A stretch of 64,000 bases of DNA. Source: Propionibacterium cyclohexanicum. GTDB taxonomy: Bacteria > Actinomycetota > Actinomycetes > Propionibacteriales > Propionibacteriaceae. Shown piece by piece: positions 34,426-42,936 of this stretch. The notes below the pieces were generated by a model, which did no database searches, was not told the origin of the DNA, and saw nothing but the letters and a program-made list of their open reading frames with translations. The DNA is taken from contig NZ_FOGZ01000001.1 in the NCBI RefSeq assembly GCF_900111365.1, positions 62,001 through 126,000 on the forward strand, written 5' to 3'. A program made the position numbers and the translations under genes. Position 1 is the first letter of the stretch; each line of letters opens with the position of its first letter.

Positions 34426-35867
34426 CATTGCTCGAACCTGTCCCGCTGGTCGTCCCCGAGCGGCTCGGTGCGGTGCACTTCCTCGCGATGGGCGGCTCGG
34501 GCATGAGCGGGGTCGCGCTGGCCTACCACGAGCGCGGTGTGCCGGTGAGCGGCTGCGACCAGGTGGACTCGCCCACCTTGCGTCAGCTGGGTGCCGAGGG
34601 GATCTTGAGCTGGACCGGCCACGACGCGGCCCATCTCCAGTCGGTCGACACCGTGGTGGTCTCCAGCGCGATCCGCCACGACAATGTCGAACTCGCCGAG
34701 GCGCGGCGCAGGGGGTTGCGGGTCTGGCATCGAAGCGCGGCGTTGGCCGCCCTCATGCTCGGCCACGACACGGTCTCGGTGGCCGGCACCCACGGCAAGA
34801 CGACCACCACCTCGATGATCGCCACGATGGCCACCGTCGCCGGGGCCGAGCCGAGCTATGTCATCGGCTCGCCGCTGGCCAGCACCGGCCAGAGCGCCCA
34901 CATCGGGACGGGCCGGCCCTTCGTCGTCGAGGCCGACGAGTCGGATGGCAGCTTCTTGCAGTACCCCACCCGGATCGCCGTCATCACGAACATCGAGGCT
35001 GATCACCTGGACAACTGGGGCACTGCCAGCCGCTATGCCGAGGGCTTCGAGCGCTTCGCGAAATCGGGTGACGTGGAGGCCGTCGTCATCGACGCCGACG
35101 ATCCCGGCGCCCAGGAACTGGCGGAGCGGTTGAGGGATTCGCCGGCCCGGGGGAGGACGGTCATCAGCTACGGCGAGAACCCACGGGCCGATGTTCGGCT
35201 GCGGCAGATCGTGGTTGAGGGGATGCACGCCAGCGCCCAGCTCGACTTCGAGGGCCGCACGCACGAACTGCACCTCACTGTGCCCGGACGCCACAATCTC
35301 TGGAACGCCGCCGGGGCCTTCGCTGCCGGCCGTCTGCTCGGCCTGCCGGCCGAGGACCTGCTGCGCGGCGCTTCGGCCTTCACCGGGAATCTGCGGCGTT
35401 TCCAGCCCGTCGGGCATGTGCAGCTGCCCGATGGTCGGCTGTCAGTCTTCGATGACTATGCGCATCACCCCACCGAGATCCGCGCAGCGCTCTCCGCGGC
35501 CCGGCGGGCAGTGAGGGGGGGACGGCTCGTGGCGTGCTTCCAGCCCCATCTGTACAGCCGCACGCAGGAGTTCGCCCAGGAGTTCGGCCGGGCCCTGGCG
35601 CTCGCCGACCTCGCCGTCGTGACCGATGTCTACGGCGCCCGGGAGGATCCGCTGCCGGGCGTGACCGGACAGCTGGTGGCCGATGCGGCGAGGGCGGCGG
35701 GCATCGAGACCCACTATGTGGCCGACAAGACCCGGTTGCCGGCCGAACTGGCGCGGCTCGTGCGCGGCAAAGACCTGCTCATGACGCTCGGCGCCGGCGA
35801 TATCACGCTCGTCGGGCCGATGCTGGTGCGTCAGCTGGGCGGATTCGTCGCGGGTTCGCGGCGATGA
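34422..35867 (+). CDS. murC: UDP-MurNAc:L-alanine ligase
   Basis: 481 aa, the first Mur ligase of the pathway. FLAMGGSGMSGVAL is the Rossmann loop, VAGTHGKTTTTSMI the P-loop, EADESDGSFLQY and ITNIEADHLDNW the central motifs, and FDDYAHHPTEIRAAL the C-domain motif. The start is an ATGA overlap with murG and the end an overlap with ftsQ. It is complete, with no irregularities. Confidence 0.96.
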   Translation: MTLLEPVPLVVPERLGAVHFLAMGGSGMSGVALAYHERGVPVSGCDQVDSPTLRQLGAEGILSWTGHDAAHLQSVDTVVVSSAIRHDNVELAEARRRGLRVWHRSAALAALMLGHDTVSVAGTHGKTTTTSMIATMATVAGAEPSYVIGSPLASTGQSAHIGTGRPFVVEADESDGSFLQYPTRIAVITNIEADHLDNWGTASRYAEGFERFAKSGDVEAVVIDADDPGAQELAERLRDSPARGRTVISYGENPRADVRLRQIVVEGMHASAQLDFEGRTHELHLTVPGRHNLWNAAGAFAAGRLLGLPAEDLLRGASAFTGNLRRFQPVGHVQLPDGRLSVFDDYAHHPTEIRAALSAARRAVRGGRLVACFQPHLYSRTQEFAQEFGRALALADLAVVTDVYGAREDPLPGVTGQLVADAARAAGIETHYVADKTRLPAELARLVRGKDLLMTLGAGDITLVGPMLVRQLGGFVAGSRR

Positions 35868-36586
35868 GCGTCCCAGTGGCCCCCGATGGCGCGCCAGATC
35901 TGGCGATCCGCGCCCAGGTGAGGCGACGGCGCCGGCGCAACCGGCTGATCGTCGCCGGGATCGGGGCGACGATCCTCGCGGTGCTCGTCTGGCTGGTCGG
36001 CTGGTCAACCGCCTTCGCCGTGCGGACAATACTGGTGCGCGGCACGGTGCTCACCAGTCAGGCAGAGGTCGTGGAGGCCGCCGAGGTGCCGGTGGGCACG
36101 CCCCTTGCCCAGCTCGACACCGACGCCATCGCTCACCGGGTCGAGAGCCTGCCCGCCGTGGCGAGGGTCCGTGTGACGCGTTCGTGGCCGCACTCGGTGG
36201 TCATCGCCGTCACGGAGCGCACCCTCGTCTACCAGCGGGCGGATGCCCAGGGCTACCAGTGGATCGATTCGGCCGGGATCGTCTTCCACACCACTGCGCA
36301 GCGCCAGCAGGTGCCGCTCGCGAATCTGCCCAGCACCGATGACCGGTCTCTGCTGGCCGATGTGGCCACCGTCGTCTCGCATCTGCCTGCTGACGTGCGG
36401 GCCCGCGTCCAGTCGATCCAGGCAAGCTCGCGCAACAACATCCTCATCGTCCTTGACCGCGATCAGAGCGTCTTCTGGGGCAGCGCGGACGAGTCCGGGC
36501 AGAAGGCCGCGCTGCTGCCGGTGCTGCTGGCCCAGCCCGGCCACGCCATCGACCTGTCGTCCCCCTCGGCTCCGGCGATCAAGTGA
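35864..36586 (+). CDS. ftsQ: Cell division protein FtsQ
   Basis: 240 aa. A basic cytosolic tail (RRRRRRNRL) precedes one membrane helix (~28-52), then a POTRA domain starting FAVRTILVRGTVLTSQ, and the FtsQ domain with VARVRVTRSWPHSVVIAVTER. It links the FtsL/FtsI/FtsW complex to the early divisome. The ATG overlaps the murC stop. After it the operon breaks: a 255-bp gap carries the ftsZ promoter. Confidence 0.93.
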   Translation: MSVPVAPDGAPDLAIRAQVRRRRRRNRLIVAGIGATILAVLVWLVGWSTAFAVRTILVRGTVLTSQAEVVEAAEVPVGTPLAQLDTDAIAHRVESLPAVARVRVTRSWPHSVVIAVTERTLVYQRADAQGYQWIDSAGIVFHTTAQRQQVPLANLPSTDDRSLLADVATVVSHLPADVRARVQSIQASSRNNILIVLDRDQSVFWGSADESGQKAALLPVLLAQPGHAIDLSSPSAPAIK

Positions 36587-36693
36587 TCGGGCCGTCATCT
36601 GCGGTCTGCTGCCCGGCCCTGCGCGGGGTGAGCCGGGCGGGGCGCAATCTCTCGACCACGGGTTGAGGCTCAGCCCGGCCACGGCGTGATGTG

Positions 36694-36723
36694 TTGGACA
36701 CCCCCCAATGGCTCTCATAGCCT
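36694..36723 (+). promoter_or_regulatory. ftsZ promoter (TTGGAC-N18-TAGCCT)
   Basis: The -35 TTGGAC at 36694-36699 and -10 TAGCCT at 36718-36723 have an 18-bp spacer. Transcription would begin near 36730, giving a ~110-nt leader that includes the ACCCG-ctgg-CGGGT hairpin at 36745-36758. The rest of the 255-bp ftsQ-ftsZ gap shows no gene. Confidence 0.6.
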
Positions 36724-36841
36724 TGAGCTCCGAGGCCCGCCTGTACCCGCTGGCGGGTGGTTGCACCAGCCAGGATGATCGTCGAGAGTGATCGCCGCTG
36801 TGGTCGGGGCAGACCGGATCAAGAGGAAGAGGCGGAATCCC

Positions 36842-38056
36842 GTGGCAACAGCGTCGCAGAACTACCTGGCGGTCATCAAAGTGGTGGGCGTCGGCGGGGG
36901 CGGCGTCAACGCGGTGAACCGGATGATCGAGGAAGGCCTCAAGGGGGTCGAGTTCATTGCGGTGAACACCGATGCCCAGGCGCTGCTCATGAGCGATGCC
37001 GATGTGAAGCTCGACATCGGCCGTGAACTGACCCGCGGGCTCGGAGCGGGTGCCGATCCTGAGAAGGGCCAGCAGGCCGCCGAGGATCACTCCGACGAGA
37101 TCGAGGAGACCCTCAAGGGCGCCGACATGGTCTTCGTCACGGCCGGCGAGGGCGGTGGCACCGGGACCGGTGGTGCGCCGGTGGTCGCCAAGATCGCTCG
37201 TAGCCTCGGAGCACTGACGATCGGCGTGGTCACCCGGCCCTTCAGCTTCGAGGGCCGGCGCAGGGCCAACCAGGCCGACAGCGGGGTCGACAAGCTCTCC
37301 GAGGAAGTCGACACACTCATCGTCATCCCCAACGACAAGCTGCTCGAGATGACCGATCGTCAGATGGCGATCCTCGATGCCTTCAAGCAGGCCGACCAGG
37401 TCCTCATGCAAGGCGTGTCCGGGATCACCGATCTCATCACCACACCGGGCCTGATCAATCTCGATTTCGCGGACGTGAAGTCGGTCATGAGCAATGCGGG
37501 CTCGGCGCTCATGGGCATCGGCTCGGCGCGCGGCGAGGACCGGGCCAAGACAGCTGCCGAGGAGGCGATCAACAGCCCCCTGCTGGAAGCCACCATCGAC
37601 GGCGCCAAGGGCGTGCTGTTGTCCATTGCCGGCGGCTCGGACCTGGGCCTGTTCGAGGTGAGCGAGGCAGCCAATCTCATTGAGCAGGCCGCCGCCGATG
37701 ACGCCAACATCATCTTCGGTACGGTCATCGACGATGCGCTGGGCGATGAGGTTCGGGTCACTGTGATCGCTGCCGGCTTCGAGGGCGACCAGGGTCCGCA
37801 GAACCACGCAACTGCCCGCAGGCAGTCCGCGGCGCCCGCCCAGAAGCAGGTTCCCGCACCGGCGAACCAGACCCAGCGCGCCACGCGGGACACGGACGCG
37901 GCGCAACCGCCGGAGCCGACGCGCACCGCGATCCGCGAGAGCCCCGCTGCCGATGCCGACGAGCCCACTCGCCACACCCAGCGCCCCCAGGTGGCGCCGC
38001 GCTACACCCCGCCGCCCGACGAGGACGAACTGGACGTACCCGATTTCCTGAAGTGA
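36842..38056 (+). CDS. ftsZ: Cell division GTPase FtsZ
   Basis: 404 aa tubulin homologue forming the Z-ring. [16 protein letters not shown], the GTP-binding [13 protein letters not shown] signature, the T7 loop ([11 protein letters not shown]) and the [10 protein letters not shown] block are present. A variable Gln/Pro-rich linker ends in the conserved tail [10 protein letters not shown], which docks SepF and other partners. GTG 36842 follows a purine-rich AAGAGGAAGAGG. SepF, YggT and DivIVA are encoded just downstream, the standard actinobacterial arrangement lacking FtsA. Confidence 0.97.
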   Translation: MATASQNYLAVIKVVGVGGGGVNAVNRMIEEGLKGVEFIAVNTDAQALLMSDADVKLDIGRELTRGLGAGADPEKGQQAAEDHSDEIEETLKGADMVFVTAGEGGGTGTGGAPVVAKIARSLGALTIGVVTRPFSFEGRRRANQADSGVDKLSEEVDTLIVIPNDKLLEMTDRQMAILDAFKQADQVLMQGVSGITDLITTPGLINLDFADVKSVMSNAGSALMGIGSARGEDRAKTAAEEAINSPLLEATIDGAKGVLLSIAGGSDLGLFEVSEAANLIEQAAADDANIIFGTVIDDALGDEVRVTVIAAGFEGDQGPQNHATARRQSAAPAQKQVPAPANQTQRATRDTDAAQPPEPTRTAIRESPAADADEPTRHTQRPQVAPRYTPPPDEDELDVPDFLK

Positions 38057-38063
38057 CACCGGC

Positions 38064-38861
38064 TTGTTCGCCTATCTGAACGAGCCGGGCGTCGAGGGGA
38101 TCGGCATCGCCTTCACCGATCGACTGGGGGGTGCCTCGCGGGGCCAGTTCACCTCCTTCAACCTGGGGCACACGGACGAGGACGAGCTGAGCGCACTGCG
38201 GACCAATATGCACCGGCTGCGCGAGCGTCTCGGCATCGGCCCGGTCTGTGTCGTCAAGCAGGTGCACGGGACCACGATCCGCACGATCGATGCCGGTGCC
38301 GCGCTCGCAGCGAGCGAGGACGCCTGGCTGGGGGATCGCGTCGAGGGCCTGGCTCCCCTCGCGCGAGCCGATGCCCAGGTGAGCACCAGTGGAGCAGTGG
38401 CCCTGGCGGTCAGGGTGGCCGATTGTGTCCCGGTGCTGCTGGCCGATGAGGCGACGCATGCCATTGCTGCCGTCCATGCCGGGCGGGTCGGTCTGCTCAG
38501 CGGTGTCCTGCAGGCGGCAGTGGGCGCGATGAGGGCTCACGGGGCCCGCACGTTGGTGGCATGGGTGGGGCCGCACATCTGCGGACGGTGCTACGAGGTG
38601 CCCGCCGCGATGCAGGAGCAGGCCTGCGCTGTCATCCCTGCGCTGCGGGCAACGACCAGCTGGGGCACCCCCTCGCTCGACCTGGGCGCGGGTGCCCAGG
38701 ATGTCCTCGAGCGCGAGGCCGTGCAGGTGCACCGACTCGATCCCTGCACCCGTACCGATGCCAGGTTCTTCAGTCACCGCGGCGACCACGGGCGCACCGG
38801 GAATCAGATCGGCCTCATTTGGCGCGTTGCCGGGCACGTCGGGCCCGCCGCCGCGGGATGA
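38064..38861 (+). CDS. pgeF: YfiH/PgeF-type multicopper-like (laccase-domain) protein
   Basis: 265 aa of the DUF152/YfiH family. VVKQVHGTTI, ADAQVSTSGAVALAVRVADCVPVLLAD, AAVHAGRVGLLSGVL and WVGPHICGRCYEV supply the His/Cys ligands. Homologues remove misincorporated L-Ser from UDP-MurNAc peptides (PgeF) or act as purine nucleoside phosphorylases; the position inside the dcw cluster favours the wall-editing role. The start codon is TTG at 38064, 7 bp after ftsZ. The yggS gene that commonly follows is absent. Confidence 0.88.
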   Translation: MFAYLNEPGVEGIGIAFTDRLGGASRGQFTSFNLGHTDEDELSALRTNMHRLRERLGIGPVCVVKQVHGTTIRTIDAGAALAASEDAWLGDRVEGLAPLARADAQVSTSGAVALAVRVADCVPVLLADEATHAIAAVHAGRVGLLSGVLQAAVGAMRAHGARTLVAWVGPHICGRCYEVPAAMQEQACAVIPALRATTSWGTPSLDLGAGAQDVLEREAVQVHRLDPCTRTDARFFSHRGDHGRTGNQIGLIWRVAGHVGPAAAG

Positions 38862-38866
38862 ACGGG

Positions 38867-38872
38867 TAACCT
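38867..38872 (+). promoter_or_regulatory. -10 hexamer TAACCT before sepF
   Basis: TAACCT lies 55 bp before the sepF ATG and would give a ~48-nt leader with AGAAGGGG as ribosome-binding site. No good -35 is seen. Confidence 0.35.
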
Positions 38873-38926
38873 CTTGTGTGCCGTGGGCTCGCAGGTGCCC
38901 ATGTCGCGACTGAGAAGGGGCTCGTC

Positions 38927-39421
38927 ATGCCGGAGTTGATGAAGAAGGCCGCTGTATGGCTCGGCTTGGTCGGCGATGACCGTTTCGACGAGGACCAGGC
39001 GGCGCAGGAGGAGTACAGCGAGTCGGTCTACGTCGACAGCCGCGACGCACCCCAGGTCGATGCCGCCAGGCCCCAGGAGATCTACGCGGCACCGGCTGCC
39101 GGAGAACCCCCGGTGCGCCAGCAGGTCACCCAGACCGCCGATCTGGCACGGATCATCAGCGTGCGCCCGCGCACCTACAACGAGGCCCGAACGATCGGCG
39201 AGAACTTCCGCGACGGTACCCCGGTCATCATGAACCTGTCCGATATGGATGACTCCGATGCCAAGCGGCTCGTCGACTTCGCCGCCGGGCTCATCTTCGG
39301 GTTGCACGGATCCATCGACCGGGTCACCAGCAAGGTCTTCCTGCTCACTCCGCACAATGTGCATGTCACGGCCGAGGACCGGCAGCGATTGGCAACCTCC
39401 AGCTTCTTCAACCAGAGTTGA
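38927..39421 (+). CDS. sepF: Cell division protein SepF
   Basis: 164 aa. An N-terminal amphipathic helix ([14 protein letters not shown]) of the kind that binds membrane precedes an acidic linker and the SepF core ([67 protein letters not shown]). In Actinobacteria SepF is the main membrane anchor for FtsZ. ATG 38927 fits the purine-rich AGAAGGGG just upstream. Confidence 0.95.
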   Translation: MPELMKKAAVWLGLVGDDRFDEDQAAQEEYSESVYVDSRDAPQVDAARPQEIYAAPAAGEPPVRQQVTQTADLARIISVRPRTYNEARTIGENFRDGTPVIMNLSDMDDSDAKRLVDFAAGLIFGLHGSIDRVTSKVFLLTPHNVHVTAEDRQRLATSSFFNQS

Positions 39422-39425
39422 GCCC

Positions 39426-39719
39426 GTGGATCTCTACATCATCGGCGAAATCCTGCTCATCGCGCTGAACATCTATCTCTACGTGCTGTTCGCCCGGATG
39501 GTGCTGTCCTGGGTGCCGCTGCTGGCTCCCGATTGGCGGCCCAAGGGGCTCGTCCTGGTCGTCTTCGAGACCATTTACACGCTCACCGACCCGCCGCTGA
39601 AATTCGTCGGCCGGTTCATCAAGCCGGTGCGTATCGGATCGATCGGGCTCGACATCGGCTTCCTGGTCGTCGTCTTCGCGGTGATCATTGCGCAGCGGCT
39701 GGTCTGGTATGTCTTCTGA
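39426..39719 (+). CDS. YggT family membrane protein
   Basis: 97 aa with two or more hydrophobic helices (about 3-27 and 73-95) and the YggT signature FARMVLSWVPLL...DPPLKFVGRFIKPVRIG. Family members sit between sepF and divIVA throughout Actinobacteria and Firmicutes and are thought to assist division or osmotic stress handling. GTG 39426 starts 4 bp after sepF. Confidence 0.92.
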   Translation: MDLYIIGEILLIALNIYLYVLFARMVLSWVPLLAPDWRPKGLVLVVFETIYTLTDPPLKFVGRFIKPVRIGSIGLDIGFLVVVFAVIIAQRLVWYVF

Positions 39720-39745
39720 CATGGCGCGGTCCGTGGGCTGCGGTG

Positions 39746-39775
39746 TTACTCGAGCAAGCCGGTTCAGGGTAATCT
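39746..39775 (+). promoter_or_regulatory. divIVA promoter (TTACTC-N18-TAATCT)
   Basis: The -35-like TTACTC (39746-39751) and -10 TAATCT (39770-39775) are separated by 18 bp, giving a leader of ~55 nt before ATG 39838. Confidence 0.5.
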
Positions 39776-39837
39776 CATCCGAAGACCCCGCATGTGCGGG
39801 CAGGATCGATTCATAGCAGCGAGGTTTGGAGCGCACA

Positions 39838-40842
39838 ATGACGCTGTCCATCGACGAGGTTCGCAGTATCCGCTTCCCCATGGCGCGAAAGCCGAATGAG
39901 GATGGCTACCGCGCCAGTTCTGTCGACAAGTTCATGGACGAGCTCGAGATCAGCTATGCCCAGCTGGTCGAGGAGAACGAGAAGCTGGCCAAGAACCAGG
40001 GGTCGGCCCCCAAGGCGGGCGCCGAGGATCCTCAGCTCGCCGAGCTGAGCGCCGAACGGAGCCGCCTGAGCTCCGAGGTGGATCGTCTCGGCACGGAGAA
40101 CCAGCACCTGCGCGGGCAGCTCGACGAACTGCGCTCCACCGGGAACAAGAGCTCGGCTGCCACCCAGCAGCTCAGCCGCGAGAATGAGCAGCTGCGCGCC
40201 ACCGTTGACCAGCTGCGCAGCCAGCTGGAGGCAGCCCAGCGCGAGGCCGCCCAGGTGCGTGCCCAGCTCCAGAACGTGCAGAGCGCGAATGCTGCCTCGG
40301 GGCAGGGCACCATCGCCAATGGCACCCAGCATGTGGTCGTCACAGCGGCCGACGAGGCCGGCCCGTGGGCGGCACGACTGCTTGAGATGTCCACCAAGGA
40401 GGCCGACCAGCTGGTCGCCGAGGCCAAGCAGCACGCCGACGAGTTGCGTCGCCAGGTGCAAAGCGAGACCGAGCAGCAGCGCGCCGAGGCGAAGGTCCAG
40501 GCCGACAATCTCGTCGAGGACGCCACCCAGAAGGCGGCGCGCCTGGACTACGAGTCGCGCAACAATGCCGATCGGGTGACGCGCGAGGCCCAGCAGCGTG
40601 CCGATGCGCTCGACAGCCAGGTGGCCGCCAAGCGCAAGGAGCTGTTCGCGGCACTCGAGAGCGAACGCGATTCGCTGGCCAAGAGGCTCTCGCAGTTGCG
40701 CAATTTCGAGAGCAACTACCGCAGCAGCATCACGACCCACCTCGAGAACCAGCTCAACACGCTCAAGGATCTGCACCTGTCCCCCGAGGACGACGCCAAC
40801 ACTCCACGGATCGATGCGTTGTTGGCCGACAACAAGGACTGA
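39838..40842 (+). CDS. divIVA: DivIVA/Wag31 polar growth and division protein
   Basis: 334 aa. The N-terminal DivIVA domain (MTLSIDEVRSIRFPMARKP...GYRASSVDKFMDEL) includes the membrane-curvature-binding loop. A long coiled coil follows from ~30 to 300 with heptad-rich Glu/Gln/Arg, interrupted by a short Gly/Ala/Asn segment near residue 155-170. It recruits wall synthesis to poles or septa. ATG 39838 is used; TTG 39826 would add four residues. It is the last of the division genes, with its own promoter. Confidence 0.95.
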   Translation: MTLSIDEVRSIRFPMARKPNEDGYRASSVDKFMDELEISYAQLVEENEKLAKNQGSAPKAGAEDPQLAELSAERSRLSSEVDRLGTENQHLRGQLDELRSTGNKSSAATQQLSRENEQLRATVDQLRSQLEAAQREAAQVRAQLQNVQSANAASGQGTIANGTQHVVVTAADEAGPWAARLLEMSTKEADQLVAEAKQHADELRRQVQSETEQQRAEAKVQADNLVEDATQKAARLDYESRNNADRVTREAQQRADALDSQVAAKRKELFAALESERDSLAKRLSQLRNFESNYRSSITTHLENQLNTLKDLHLSPEDDANTPRIDALLADNKD

Positions 40843-40914
40843 GAGCCCGTGGGGGCTTGACAGTCGGTGTATCGTCGGCCATCAGCTATATTCCGAGACA
40901 GAGAGTTGGAACTG

Positions 40915-41343
40915 ATGGCAGTGGATGGCAACGCAGTGGCTCGCACCGCGATCGATCTGCCCGTTCTGCCCGGGGAGGATCCCTGGACCGCCGACGAGGT
41001 CACCGAAGTCCGTGCGGAGCTCGTGGCCGAGGTCGCGCGGATGCGTAAGGCGCTGGAGGTCTCCGATGCCGAGCTGGCCCGCCTGATGGGCGAGGGCAGC
41101 GATGGTGCGGGGAAGGATCCTGCCGATGTGGGATCCTCGAATTTCGAGCGCGATCAGGAGCTCAGCATCAACGCGAACGCCCGCGAACTGCTCGACCAGA
41201 ACGAGTCGGCGTTGCGCCGGCTCGACGATGGGAAGTTCGGTCTGTGCGAGAACTGCGGAAACCCGATCGGGAAGGCCCGGCTGCAGGCCTTCCCGAAAGC
41301 AACGATGTGCGTGAAATGCAAGCAGCGGCTGGAACGGCGCTGA
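40915..41343 (+). CDS. TraR/DksA-type zinc finger protein
   Basis: 142 aa. A helical N-terminus is followed by an AADVGSSNFERDQELSINANARELL-like coiled coil and a C4 zinc finger CENCG...CVKCK near the end. The acidic tip characteristic of true DksA (DxxDxA) is not obvious, so its RNA polymerase effect may differ. A TTGACA lies at 40857-40862 with TATATT at 40887-40892, but the 24-bp spacing is too long to call a promoter. The gene is regularly found between divIVA and lspA in Actinobacteria. Confidence 0.88.
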   Translation: MAVDGNAVARTAIDLPVLPGEDPWTADEVTEVRAELVAEVARMRKALEVSDAELARLMGEGSDGAGKDPADVGSSNFERDQELSINANARELLDQNESALRRLDDGKFGLCENCGNPIGKARLQAFPKATMCVKCKQRLERR

Positions 41344-41903
41344 GCAGCTCTCGCGTCGCGCGCGAGCGGACCAGGTTGGGGCTTACCCGCGCCGTCATGA
41401 TCGCGGTGGCGGTGCTCGGCTTCGCGCTCGACCGGATCACCAAGAGCTGGGCGCTGGCCCACCTTCAGGAGAACACCCCCAGTGCGACATTCGCCGGGGG
41501 CTGGGTGAGTCTCGAGCTGCTGTTCAACTCGGGTGCGGCGTTCAGTATGGGGTCCTCGGCCACCATCGTCTTCAGCGTGCTGGCGCTCATGGCTCTCGCC
41601 TTCATGCTGGTATGGGTCTGGCCGCGTGCCAGGGGCTGGCTGGCCAGCGTGTGCGCCGGAGTGCTGGTGGCCGGTATCGGCGGCAATCTCGCCGATCGCC
41701 TGCTTCGTCCGCCTGGGGTGTTGCGCGGGCATGTGGTCGACTTCATTGCGGTGCAGCATTTCGCGGTGTTCAACGTGGCCGACATGTTCATCTCCACTGC
41801 TGCGGTGCTGTTCGTGATCTATGTCCTCGTCTCGGGGCGAGACGAGGAACCCTCGGATGCCCCAGCCAGCCCGCAGGGCTCTGTGGCCGGAGGGCAGCCG
41901 TGA
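41316..41903 (+). CDS. lspA: Lipoprotein signal peptidase (signal peptidase II)
   Basis: Four membrane helices and the two catalytic aspartate motifs GGNLADRL and FNVADMFIS, plus LLFNSGAAFSM, define LspA. It removes the signal peptide from prolipoproteins at the cytoplasmic membrane. The start is uncertain: ATG 41316 (195 aa) overlaps the zinc-finger gene by 28 bp, while TTG 41376 (175 aa) has GAGCGGA nearby and begins just before the first helix. The end overlaps the next gene by 4 bp (GTGA). Confidence 0.92.
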   Translation: MQAAAGTALSSSRVARERTRLGLTRAVMIAVAVLGFALDRITKSWALAHLQENTPSATFAGGWVSLELLFNSGAAFSMGSSATIVFSVLALMALAFMLVWVWPRARGWLASVCAGVLVAGIGGNLADRLLRPPGVLRGHVVDFIAVQHFAVFNVADMFISTAAVLFVIYVLVSGRDEEPSDAPASPQGSVAGGQP

Positions 41904-42820
41904 GCGCGCTGCTGGTGCCCGATGGGCTCGACGGTGAGCGTGTCGACTCGGCCGTCTCGCGGATGACCGGGCTCACCCGGTCACGGGTCAGCGAGCTCAT
42001 CGACGAGGGGCGGGTGCTGCTCGGCTCGGATGTGGTGCACAAGGCGGCCACCAGGGTGAGCGGGGGACAGCTGCTCGACGTAGACCTTTCCGAACCGGTG
42101 CGCCTGGCCCGCGTCACCCCAAGGGTGGTGGAGGGGATGCGGATCGTCCACGAGGATGCCGACGTCGTGGTTGTCGACAAGCCCGCCGGGGTCGCCGCCC
42201 ACCCCTCGCTGGGCTGGGAGGGGCCCGATGTGGTGAGTGGCCTGGCAGGTGCGGGATTGCGGATCTCCACCTCCGGCGCGCCGGAGCGTCAGGGCGTCGT
42301 GCACCGCCTCGACGTGGGAACCAGCGGGCTCATGGTGGTGGCGAAGTCCGAACATGCCTACACCGTGCTCAAGCAGGCCTTCCGCGACCGTACGGTGACG
42401 AAGGTCTACCTGGCGGTGGTCCAGGGTCAGATGGATCCCCTGCGCGGCACCGTCGAGGCGCCGATCGCGCGTCACCCGGGATCGCAGTGGAAGTTCGCAG
42501 TGGTGGCCGGGGGCCGGGCGAGCGTCACCCACTACGAGACCGTGGAGATGATGCGCCGGGCCAGCCTGCTGGAGGTGCACCTGGAGACCGGGCGCACCCA
42601 CCAGATCAGGGTGCACTTCTCGGCCCTGCACCATCCCTGCGTCGGCGACCCGCTCTACGGTGCCGACCCTGGCCTCGCGCATGCGCTGCACCTGGACCGC
42701 CAGTGGCTGCATGCGGCCCGGCTCGGCTTCGTGCATCCCGACAGCGGGCAGTACATGGAGTTCTGCTCGCCGCTTCCCGACGACCTCGACACCGCATTGC
42801 AGACCCTGCGCGCGCAGTGA
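41900..42820 (+). CDS. RluD-type 23S rRNA pseudouridine synthase
   Basis: 306 aa. An N-terminal S4 RNA-binding domain (RVDSAVSRMTGLTRSRVSELIDEG) is followed by the RluA/RluD catalytic domain with HRLDVGTSGLMVVAK (catalytic Asp) and TGRTHQIRVHFSALHHPCVGDPLYG. It converts uridines in 23S rRNA helix 69 (RluD class) or a related site. It is coupled to lspA, a near-universal pairing. Confidence 0.92.
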   Translation: MSALLVPDGLDGERVDSAVSRMTGLTRSRVSELIDEGRVLLGSDVVHKAATRVSGGQLLDVDLSEPVRLARVTPRVVEGMRIVHEDADVVVVDKPAGVAAHPSLGWEGPDVVSGLAGAGLRISTSGAPERQGVVHRLDVGTSGLMVVAKSEHAYTVLKQAFRDRTVTKVYLAVVQGQMDPLRGTVEAPIARHPGSQWKFAVVAGGRASVTHYETVEMMRRASLLEVHLETGRTHQIRVHFSALHHPCVGDPLYGADPGLAHALHLDRQWLHAARLGFVHPDSGQYMEFCSPLPDDLDTALQTLRAQ

Positions 42821-42924
42821 GCCGCTCAGGGGCAGCTCGTGTCGGGCGTGCGTCCATCGGGGATCCGCCCGATCGCTTGGGCGATTGACGCTGACTCAGG
42901 TGTGGACACGTCCGTGGCCTCCGG

Positions 42925-42930
42925 TAGGGT
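42925..42930 (+). promoter_or_regulatory. -10 hexamer TAGGGT, leaderless pyk start
   Basis: It sits 6 nt before GTG 42937. The intervening GAGGGC is too close to serve as a ribosome-binding site. Confidence 0.5.
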
Positions 42931-42936
42931 GAGGGC

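Noticed and set aside
40857-40892. TTGACA and TATATT as a promoter for the DksA-like gene
   Set aside because: The 24-bp spacer is too long for a sigma-70-type promoter.
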